DNA of 18,450 nucleotides from Deinococcus frigens DSM 12807 (GTDB lineage: Bacteria > Deinococcota > Deinococci > Deinococcales > Deinococcaceae). Under the pieces are notes generated by a model. It saw nothing but the letters and a program-made list of their open reading frames with translations, was not told the origin of the DNA and did no database searches. The first letter of the stretch is position 1. Every line of letters starts with the position of its first letter. The stretch lies in contig NZ_JNIW01000063.1 of NCBI RefSeq assembly GCF_000701425.1, positions 1 through 18,450 of the forward strand, written 5' to 3'. Position numbers and translations under genes: made by a program. Below, one piece after another: positions 8,835-15,309 of the stretch.

Positions 8835-9620
8835 TCAATCATTGTCGTCCCCCAGATACGCCCGGATCACGTCTGGGTGGGCCGCCACCTCATGCGGATC
8901 GCCCTCGGCCAGCAGCTCGCCGAAGGCCATGCAGATCACGTGGTCCGACAGGCTCATGATCACGTGCATGATGTGTTCCACCATCACGATGGCCAGGCCC
9001 GAGTGCGCCAGCGTGCGGATCAGGGCTACCATTTCCTGCTGCCCTGGTGGGTTCAGGCCCGCAATGCTCTCGTCCAGGAACAGCACCTTCGGCTCCAGCG
9101 CCAGCACCTTGGCCAGTTCCAGACGGCGGCGGCGGGCCAGGTTCAGTTGCGCGGCGGGCTGGGTGGCACGGTCTGCCAGCCCCACGCGCTCCAGCACAGC
9201 GTAGGCGTGGTCCTCGGCCTTGGTGCCCCGGTACTTCAGGAACGCCGCCACCAGTACGTTTTCCAGCACGCTCAGGTCCTCGAAGGGGCGCTCCACCTGA
9301 AAGGTGCGGGCCATGCCCAGTTTGGCGCGGGCCTGCGGCTGCATGTTGGTGATGTCGCGCCCGTTGTAGGTCACGCGGCCCCCACTGGGAGTCACGAAGC
9401 CGGTCAGCGCATTGAAGAGGGTGGTCTTGCCCGCCCCGTTCGGCCCGATCAATCCCAGGATCTCGCCGGGGCGCACCGCCAGCGAGATGTCCCCCACCGC
9501 CACCACGCCGCCGAAGCGCACGGTGATGTTCTCGGCCTTTAAGATCGGCGGGCCAGAGGGGGCGTGAACCGGCTGCCCAGGCAACGGAGTCAGTTCGGGA
9601 AACTGCGTCGGGGCCGTCAT
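8835..9620 (-). CDS. livG: Branched-chain amino acid-type ABC transporter ATPase LivG
   Basis: This is the 261-residue second nucleotide-binding subunit. Walker A is GPNGAGKTT (59-67), the family-specific TFQ segment is ARTFQVERPF (104-113), Walker B is VLFLDES (179-185), and the switch His216 is in VMVEHIM. The ABC signature is unusual: where LivG normally has a Y-G-Q/D-Q-R-R form, this protein reads LNLARRRRLE (159-168), without the Gly and Gln, and Walker B has Ser in place of Pro. I recall a LivG subgroup with LTLAxRKRLE-type loops, so this is probably a natural variant and not decay. The ATG overlaps the livM stop by 4 bases (ATGA), indicating coupling. Confidence 0.93.
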   Translation of the reverse strand: MTAPTQFPELTPLPGQPVHAPSGPPILKAENITVRFGGVVAVGDISLAVRPGEILGLIGPNGAGKTTLFNALTGFVTPSGGRVTYNGRDITNMQPQARAKLGMARTFQVERPFEDLSVLENVLVAAFLKYRGTKAEDHAYAVLERVGLADRATQPAAQLNLARRRRLELAKVLALEPKVLFLDESIAGLNPPGQQEMVALIRTLAHSGLAIVMVEHIMHVIMSLSDHVICMAFGELLAEGDPHEVAAHPDVIRAYLGDDND

Positions 9621-10624
9621 CTCGCCGTTCCCAGCTTGCTGCCTGCCCGGTTAAACAGCCCCATGATGCCCTGCGGCGCGAACAGCGTCACCAGCAGGAT
9701 CAGCACCCCGTAGATCAGCAGGTTGGCGTTGCTGAACACGTTGCGGAAGACCTCGCCGAAAATGCTCAGCACCAGTGCGCCGACCAGTGGCCCCTGAATG
9801 GTGGTGCGCCCGCCGATAATTGCCAGCAGCGCGATCTGGATGCTCAGGGGCAATTCCAGAATGGTGTGCGGCTCGAAGGCTTGCAGGTACAGCGCGTACA
9901 GGCTGCCGCCCAGGGCCATCAAAGCGGCGCTGAGCATGAACGCCAGCAATTTCATACGGGCCGGGTCTATCCCGAGCGCCCGCGCGCCGTCCTCGTCCTC
10001 GCGCACCGCCTGAAGCGCGTAGCCCATGCGCGAGCGGCGGATCAGGTGCGTGATCACCAGCGTCAACACCACAAACCCAAAGGCCAGCCAGTATTCGGTC
10101 TCGCGGTCAAACAGGTCAAAGCCAAAGAACTTGGGCAGATCGGGCATGAACAGCCCCTCCGCGCCGCCGGTCCAGTTGCTGTTGATGACCACCAAACGAA
10201 TCACCAGGGCCACCGCGATACTGGACAGCGCAAAATACGAACCCTGGAGCCGGAAGGTCAGCCAGCCCCACACCGCCGCCACCGCCACGGCGATCACCAT
10301 GCCGATCAGCGCGCCCCACCACGGGGCCAGCGGCGAGGTCAGGAAGGGTGGCAGGCGCTCGGGCGTCGCCAGCAGCGTCATGCTGTACGCCCCGATGCCC
10401 AGCAGCGCCGCGTGGCCCAGGCTGGTCTGCCCCGCCCAGCCACCCAGAATATTCCAGCTCATGGCAAAGCCGGCGAACAGCAGCGTGGAAATCCCGAAGT
10501 TCATGGCCTTGCCGAACACGAACGGGTAGATGAACAGAATGGCGACGAGGGCGACGCTCAGCCACACGTTGCCAAAGGTGAGGGCGCGGGGGCGGGATCT
10601 GGTCGAGGGAGCGGTGGCAGTCAT
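9617..10624 (-). CDS. livM: Branched-chain amino acid-type ABC transporter permease LivM
   Basis: This 335-residue polytopic inner-membrane permease pairs with LivH. The N-terminal segment VALVAILFIYPFVFG is followed by the conserved GGWAGQTSLGHAALLGIGAY (about 61-80) and the cytoplasmic coupling loop RRSRMGYALQAVREDEDGARALGID, which contacts the ATPases. The conserved GGRTTIQGPLVGALVL and a C-terminal hydrophobic stretch ending in LFAPQGIMGLF complete the fold. Length is normal. The ATG at 10624 has AGAGG about 6 nt upstream. It overlaps livG downstream and lies 121 bp after livH; that gap contains GC-rich low-complexity sequence and no gene. Confidence 0.95.
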   Translation of the reverse strand: MTATAPSTRSRPRALTFGNVWLSVALVAILFIYPFVFGKAMNFGISTLLFAGFAMSWNILGGWAGQTSLGHAALLGIGAYSMTLLATPERLPPFLTSPLAPWWGALIGMVIAVAVAAVWGWLTFRLQGSYFALSSIAVALVIRLVVINSNWTGGAEGLFMPDLPKFFGFDLFDRETEYWLAFGFVVLTLVITHLIRRSRMGYALQAVREDEDGARALGIDPARMKLLAFMLSAALMALGGSLYALYLQAFEPHTILELPLSIQIALLAIIGGRTTIQGPLVGALVLSIFGEVFRNVFSNANLLIYGVLILLVTLFAPQGIMGLFNRAGSKLGTAR

Positions 10625-10745
10625 GTGCGCCTCTGGAACGTGCGAGAAAATGTCTTGCTCCCTATGCTCCCTAGTCCCCTGCGGAAGAGGGCCGGGGTGA
10701 GGGGGCAGTTCAGCCGCGATGCCGCCCGGTACAGCGTCTGTCCCC

Positions 10746-11633
10746 TCATACCCGCTTCACCGTCTTCCCGAACAACCCCTCGGGCCGCAGCAGCAGCACC
10801 AGCAGGAAGGCGATCAGGCCATAGGCGTCGCGGTAATTGTTGCTGACGTAGAACGCGCCCAGCGACTCGATCACGCCCAGCACCAGGCCGCCTGCAATCG
10901 CCCCCGGCAGGTTGCCCAGGCCGCCCAGCACGGTCACGATAAACGCCTTGGTCACGTAGTTCTCGCCCACCGTGGGAAAGGTGTACAGCAGCGGCATCAG
11001 CAGCACGCCCGCAATGGCGGCAAACGACACGCCCACGCCGAACACGATGGCCTGAATGTTGGAGGTCTTGACCCCCTGCAACTCCGCGCCCAGCGGATTT
11101 TGCGCCGTGGCGCGAATGGCGCGGCCCAGCTCGGTGCGGTACAGCACCAGGTTCAGGGCCGAGATCGCCAGCACCGTTCCCAGTCCAGCGATCAGCAGAG
11201 AAACGCTGACCTGCACGCCCGCGAATTTAAAGGTGTTGATGGCGTACGGCACGTTGATGCTCTGCGGCTGCGCGCCGAAGCCCAGCAGCAGCGAGTTGCT
11301 GATGATCAGCCCCAGCCCCAGCGTGGCGAGCATGCTGCCCTCGCTCAGGCGGTCTCCCAGACGCGACAGCACGAAGCGCTGGATGAAGTAGCCCAGGCCA
11401 AAGCCCAGCGGCGCGGCCACCAGCAGGCTCAGGTACGGATCAATGTTGAAGGTCTTGAACAGCAGCAGCGTGATGAACATACCGATGGCAAGGAAATCCC
11501 CGTGCGCGAAGTTGATGACCCGCATCACCCCGAAGATCAGGCTCAGGCCGGTGCCGATCAGGGCGTACAGGCCCCCGGTCAGCAGGCCCTGCACCAGGGT
11601 TTGAAAAAACGCCGTGACGGCGACTTGATCCAT
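10746..11633 (-). CDS. livH: Branched-chain amino acid-type ABC transporter permease LivH
   Basis: This is a 295-residue inner-membrane permease with about eight hydrophobic segments. Diagnostic features are GLLTGGLYALIGTGLSLIFGVMRVINFAHGDF (residues 16-47, read in parts), the coupling loop TELGRAIRATAQNPLGAELQGV, and GGLGNLPGAIAGGLVLGVIESL near the C-terminus. It ends with LRPEGLFGKTVKRV, usual for LivH. The start is supported by AAGGAG about 7 nt before the ATG at 11633. It forms the membrane channel with LivM. The 177-bp gap upstream, toward the second binding-protein gene, holds GC-rich sequence with no convincing gene. Confidence 0.95.
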   Translation of the reverse strand: MDQVAVTAFFQTLVQGLLTGGLYALIGTGLSLIFGVMRVINFAHGDFLAIGMFITLLLFKTFNIDPYLSLLVAAPLGFGLGYFIQRFVLSRLGDRLSEGSMLATLGLGLIISNSLLLGFGAQPQSINVPYAINTFKFAGVQVSVSLLIAGLGTVLAISALNLVLYRTELGRAIRATAQNPLGAELQGVKTSNIQAIVFGVGVSFAAIAGVLLMPLLYTFPTVGENYVTKAFIVTVLGGLGNLPGAIAGGLVLGVIESLGAFYVSNNYRDAYGLIAFLLVLLLRPEGLFGKTVKRV

Positions 11634-11810
11634 GTATGGCTCCTTAAGTGGGTTGGAGGTCTTCAGCGGTCAGTGGCAGGCAGGCCAGGTCTTATCTGCG
11701 GCCCCTCGCTCCTCGCGGGACCTGGCCCCTTATGGAAGTGGGGCGCTGCGGAGCAGCAGGGTCAGGGGGCCACCGGGCAGGCCCAGATCTCCCCAGGCCC
11801 CCTTACTTCT

Positions 11811-12971
11811 TCATCTCTTTGGCAGGACGAATTTCCCCGTCGCCGCACTGGCTGGCCCGATGGTCACGAACTTCCCGTTCTGCACCTGCGTGATCAGGCC
11901 CACCACGCTGTTCTGGTTCTGGTAGCCCGCGTAATCGCGGAAGGTCACGGGGCCGAAAGCGGTGTTCAGCCTGGTGCTTTCCAGCGCGGTGCGGACTTTT
12001 TCTGGATCGGTGCCGCCGCGCTTGATGGCGTCGGCGGCGGCCAGCATCGCCGCGTAGCTCTGGGCGGCGTGCTGGGAAGGTTCCTCGCCGCCCAGCGCAG
12101 TTTTCAGGCGGCTATACAGGCTGGTTGCGCCGGGATACTTCACGTCCCCGTTCCAGACCATCGTGACCAGGAAGTTCTCGGCGGTTGCCCCCGCGCCCTT
12201 GAGGAAGTCGGGCAGGGCAAAGCCGGTGGCGATTCCGGCAATCACCTTTGGACTCAGCCCCACCTCCTTGATCTGCTTGGCGAGGGCCACGGCGTCTTCC
12301 TCGTAGCTGGCGAAGATCACCACATCCGGGTTCTGGCCCCTGTAGCGGTTGAGCAGGGGCCGGAAGTCGGTCAGGCCCTTGTCGTAGGTGTCCTTACTCA
12401 GCACCGTGAATCCGGCGGCGGGCAGCAACTTGCCAGCGTCGGTCAGCACGCTCTTGCCAAAAGCGTCGTTGCTGGTCAGCACCACCGCCGTCTTCATGCC
12501 GCCCAGCTTCTTGAGCTGATCGATCAGGCTGCGGGTGTACACGCTGCTCTGGTTGTTGACGCGGAAGGTGTAGGGGTTGCCCGGCTTGGTGATGGTCTCG
12601 TCGATGGCGGTGGCGACGAGCAGCGGCACCTTGATGCGGGCCATGTACTGCGACAGCGGCTTGGTGATCCCGCTGCTGTACGCGCCGATCACCACCGGAA
12701 CTTTCTGGTTGACCAGTTTCTCGGCGGCGTTCAGCGCCTTGTTGGTGTCGCTGGCATCGTCTTCCAGCAGCAGCTCCAGCTTCTGGCCGTTCACGCCACC
12801 CTTGGCGTTGATCTCTTCAATGGCAACCTTAAAGCCCGCCTGCTGCATGGCCCCGAAGGTGGCGAAGCGCCCCGATAGGCTGGTAATGGCCCCGATCTTG
12901 ATGGTGCTTTGTGCGGAGGCGAGAGAGAGAGAGAGGACAGCGAGGGCGGTCAGGGTTTGAAGTGGACGCAT
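11811..12971 (-). CDS. Periplasmic branched-chain amino acid-type substrate-binding protein (copy 2)
   Basis: This is a 386-residue secreted type-I binding protein (Leu/Ile/Val-binding family, Peripla_BP_6). The signal peptide MRPLQTLTALAVLSLSLASA is probably cut after Ala20. The mature protein starts STIKIGAITSLSGRFATFG, the family hallmark, and continues with the hinge and lobe segments DASDTNKALNAAEKLV, GAYSSG, KGLTDFRPLLNRY and HAAQSYAAMLAAADAI. It binds the ligand in the cell envelope and delivers it to LivHM. The SD AGGAG lies about 5-6 nt before the ATG. It is clearly a paralogue of the next gene upstream, sharing KGLTDFRP, TAFGP and QNQN segments. Binding-site residues differ (SYSSG-type versus EYSSS), so ligands may differ. 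Confidence 0.94.
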   Translation of the reverse strand: MRPLQTLTALAVLSLSLASAQSTIKIGAITSLSGRFATFGAMQQAGFKVAIEEINAKGGVNGQKLELLLEDDASDTNKALNAAEKLVNQKVPVVIGAYSSGITKPLSQYMARIKVPLLVATAIDETITKPGNPYTFRVNNQSSVYTRSLIDQLKKLGGMKTAVVLTSNDAFGKSVLTDAGKLLPAAGFTVLSKDTYDKGLTDFRPLLNRYRGQNPDVVIFASYEEDAVALAKQIKEVGLSPKVIAGIATGFALPDFLKGAGATAENFLVTMVWNGDVKYPGATSLYSRLKTALGGEEPSQHAAQSYAAMLAAADAIKRGGTDPEKVRTALESTRLNTAFGPVTFRDYAGYQNQNSVVGLITQVQNGKFVTIGPASAATGKFVLPKR

Positions 12972-13030
12972 GAAACTCCTCTTGCGGAACTAAAGTTGGA
13001 AGGCGAACCCCTCAATCTGCTTCGCAGCCA

Positions 13031-13125
13031 GCTCCCCTCAAAGGGAGCCAGGGAGCGCGACTGGACGGGAAATTCAGCGACTCCTGCCTCCCTTCTAAGG
13101 GGAGGTCCCCCAAAGGGGGGGAGGG
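13031..13125. repeat. Cluster of GC-rich hairpins between the two binding-protein genes
   Basis: Three neighbouring inverted repeats are visible: GCTCCC (13031-13036) with GGGAGC (13043-13048); CCTCCCTT (13087-13094) with AAGGGGAGG (13097-13105); and CCCCC (13107-13111) with the G run from 13115. None has a U tract on the minus strand. They occupy most of the 204-bp gap and could stabilise the 3' end of the upstream binding-protein message, as intergenic repeats do in other importer operons. This function is inferred. Confidence 0.6.
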
Positions 13126-13175
13126 GTTAAACCGCAAGCGGCAACCTGAGAACACCGCCGGGCCATACCCTCTCC

Positions 13176-14345
13176 TCACTTGCGCTCGAAGGTCAACGCG
13201 CGCGGCACCACCGACTTGGGATACACCGGGACAAAGGCCCCGTTCTGCACCTGCTGCGCCACCATTTCCAGTGGGTTCTGGTTCTGGAAGCCGTCATAGT
13301 CCTTGAACTGGATCGGGCCGAAGGCGGTCTGGATATTGACCGTTCCCAGCGCAGCCTTGACCTTCTCGCGGTCCGTGCTGCCCGCCTTATTGATGGCAGC
13401 GGCGGCGGTCAGCACGCCCGCGTAGGCCTGCGCCGCGTGGTAACTGGGGTCCTCTCCGCCCAGCGCCTTTTTCAGGTCCACGTTCAGCTTCTGCGTCCCG
13501 GCGTACCGGAGCTGCGGAATCCAGGCGGTGGCGGTCACCACGTTCTCGGCGGCGGCCCCGCTGTCCTTGACAAAGCTGGGAAGGGCGAATCCGGCAGCGC
13601 CCCCGGCGAACAGGCGCGGCTTGACACCCACCTCGCGGGCCTGGCGCATTAGAGCCACGCTGTCCTCGGCATAGGACACCATCAGGATGCCGTCGGGGTT
13701 CTTGGCTTTAATGCGGTTCAGCACGGGCCGGAAATCGGTCAGGCCCTTGTCGTAGCGCTGATCTTCCATCACCGTGATGCCGTACTCCTTGGCAATGCTG
13801 TTGGCAGCGTCGGCCACGCTCTTCTCGAACGCGCCCGTCCCGGCGATGATCGCCATGCTCTTGAACTTGTTGGCCTTGAAGAGGTCCAGAATCACGCGGG
13901 CGTAGGCGCTGGCAGGCTGGTTCAGGCGGAAGATGTAGTCGCTGCCCGGCTTGGTGATGTCGTCGCCGCTGGACGTGATCACCAGATTCGGCACCTTCTG
14001 GCGGGCCAGATACTGCGCCTGCGCCTTGACCAGGCTGGACGAATACTCGTTGAGGACCAGCGGCACGCCCGCGTTGACCAGGCGTTCGGCGGCGGCCAGC
14101 CCCTTGTTCACGTCGCTGGCGTTGTCCTCGATGACCAGTTCCAGCTTCTTGCCCAGCACGCCGCCCTTCTTGTTCACCTCAGCCACGCCCACCTTGAAGC
14201 CCGCCAGTTGCATCTTGCCGAACTCGGCGAAGCGCCCGGTGACGGAGGTGATCGCGCCCACCTTGATGGTGTCCTGCGCGCCCGCAGTGGCGGCCAGGGT
14301 CAGGGCCAGGGTAAAGAGGGCAGTCTTTCGAGTCAATGTACGCAT
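13176..14345 (-). CDS. Periplasmic branched-chain amino acid-type substrate-binding protein (copy 1)
   Basis: This is a 389-residue secreted binding protein of the same family as its downstream neighbour. The signal peptide has a basic start (MRTLTRK), a hydrophobic core and a likely cut after AGA (residue 23). The mature protein begins QDTIKVGAITSVTGRFAEFG. Typical segments follow: DNASDVNKGLAAAERLV, KGLTDFRPVLNRIKAKNPDG, YHAAQAYAGVLTAAAAI and TAFGPIQFKDYDGFQNQNP. It is the first transporter gene after the regulator. A CTCCTT complement (AAGGAG) lies about 5 nt before the ATG. Having two diverged binding proteins for one HMGF set suggests a wider ligand range. The ligand itself (amino acid, amide or other) cannot be read from the sequence. 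Confidence 0.94.
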   Translation of the reverse strand: MRTLTRKTALFTLALTLAATAGAQDTIKVGAITSVTGRFAEFGKMQLAGFKVGVAEVNKKGGVLGKKLELVIEDNASDVNKGLAAAERLVNAGVPLVLNEYSSSLVKAQAQYLARQKVPNLVITSSGDDITKPGSDYIFRLNQPASAYARVILDLFKANKFKSMAIIAGTGAFEKSVADAANSIAKEYGITVMEDQRYDKGLTDFRPVLNRIKAKNPDGILMVSYAEDSVALMRQAREVGVKPRLFAGGAAGFALPSFVKDSGAAAENVVTATAWIPQLRYAGTQKLNVDLKKALGGEDPSYHAAQAYAGVLTAAAAINKAGSTDREKVKAALGTVNIQTAFGPIQFKDYDGFQNQNPLEMVAQQVQNGAFVPVYPKSVVPRALTFERK

Positions 14346-14414
14346 GGTGTTCTCCTTGTGAGGCCGAATGTCGGCAGTTGAGGTCTGTTGATTTCAGGTC
14401 AGAGTGATTCGAGG

Positions 14415-15068
14415 TCAGAGGGTGGAGTTGTGGTGGTGGCGCACACTCTGGCACACGCGGCTGAGGTGATCGCGCATGGCGTTTTCGGCGGCGGGGCCGT
14501 CACGCTGGCGCAGGGCGCGTTCGATGGTGCGGTGTTCCTCGTGACTTCGGCGCAGGTGCCACGGCTCGTTCACCATCAGCGGCCCGGCCAGCCGCATCTC
14601 GCGGGCCAGCAGCGCGGCGTGGCGGGCCAGCCGGGTATTGCCGCAGGTCTGCGAGACGATCTCATGAAAGCGCATATCCAGCTCGCGGAAGCTGCGCGCG
14701 TCGCCCACCGCCGCCGCACCCTGTGCGTCCAGCACGCCGCGCAGGGCCGCCAGATCGGTCTGGGTCATGCGCTCGGCGGCGTGGTGGGCGGCCAGGCTTT
14801 CCAGTGTGATCCGCAACTCGTACAACTCCAGCACGTCGGACAGTTCCAGCCGCGCGACTTCCACGCCCCGGCGCGACTGCTCCACCGCCAGGCCCTCGCC
14901 CACCAGCAGCAGCACGGCCTCGCGGACGGGTGAGCGGCTCACGCCCAGTTGGCGGGCCAGTTCCGGAACGCTCAGGCGGGAGCCGGGCGCGAGTTCTCCG
15001 GCCAGGATGGCGGAGCGCAGTTGATCGCGCACGACATCCACCACCCGCGCGCTGGCAATCGGTTGCAA
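14415..15068 (-). CDS. GntR family regulator, FCD (FadR) subfamily
   Basis: This 217-residue regulator has an N-terminal winged helix (DQLRSAILAGELAPGSRLSV, then ELARQLGVSRSPVREAVLLL, about 36-55) and a C-terminal all-helical FCD effector domain. The FCD metal ligands are visible: Asp131 and His135 in LDMRFHE, His179 in HEEH and His201 in RDHL. A metal-bound carboxylate effector is therefore expected. It is the first gene of the liv cluster, 69 bp before the first binding protein, and probably controls it in response to the transported compound or a derivative. The start is TTG (15068); an AGGAGG at 15080-15085 lies 11 nt upstream, rather long, and no better start is in frame. It is divergent from the glycosidase gene. 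Confidence 0.92.
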   Translation of the reverse strand: MQPIASARVVDVVRDQLRSAILAGELAPGSRLSVPELARQLGVSRSPVREAVLLLVGEGLAVEQSRRGVEVARLELSDVLELYELRITLESLAAHHAAERMTQTDLAALRGVLDAQGAAAVGDARSFRELDMRFHEIVSQTCGNTRLARHAALLAREMRLAGPLMVNEPWHLRRSHEEHRTIERALRQRDGPAAENAMRDHLSRVCQSVRHHHNSTL

Positions 15069-15122
15069 CAGAGGACAGACCTCCTTTCAGCCGTCAGGTC
15101 TGGCCTGTATTCGGCTGCTAGA

Positions 15123-15161
15123 TGAACAGTTTTTGAACAGGTAGAGTGTTACATGTAGAAC
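15123..15161. promoter_or_regulatory. Candidate regulatory region between gntR and the glycosidase gene
   Basis: TGAACAG occurs twice in direct repeat with an 11-bp period (15123-15129 and 15134-15140), one helical turn apart. Close by is the 8-bp palindrome TACATGTA (15150-15157). On the plus strand TTGAAC (15133-15138), a 17-nt spacer and TAGAAC (15156-15161) make a possible promoter for the glycosidase gene. The assignment is tentative; a GntR site for self-control is equally possible. Confidence 0.35.
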
Positions 15162-15253
15162 CCAAGAATGCAAGCTTGACCTCTGCTCGTTATGCCTCCA
15201 GACTGTCTGACAGCCGTTTAACGGGCACCCCACGGAACATGCCTGCCCTATCC

Positions 15254-15293
15254 GGCACGTCCTTTTTCCACAGCGTCCGGGAAAGGCCGTGCC
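15254..15293 (+). promoter_or_regulatory. Stem-loop in the leader of the glycosidase gene
   Basis: GGCACG (15254-15259) pairs with CGTGCC (15288-15293). An inner CCTTT (15261-15265) pairs with AAAGG (15282-15286), and CC (15268-15269) with GG (15280-15281). The hairpin ends 7 bases before the GGAG ribosome-binding site at 15301, so its folding could affect initiation or mRNA life. It has no U tract, so it is not a terminator of usual form. Confidence 0.5.
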
Positions 15294-15309
15294 GCGTTTC
15301 GGAGAAGAT

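Noticed and set aside
8720..8842. N-terminal extension of LivF translated through the repeat array
   Set aside because: The extension (MIERRFAPRL...) has no homology expected for LivF, and an AGGAGG site fits the ATG at 8719.
10719..12878. 719-codon open frame on the plus strand across livH and the second binding protein
   Set aside because: Its Gln/His/Arg-rich translation runs across two real antisense genes and a spacer, so its length comes from third-position GC bias.
13087..13125. Rho-independent terminator between the two binding-protein genes
   Set aside because: The stems are GC-rich, but no U run follows on the transcribed (minus) strand, so full termination is unlikely.
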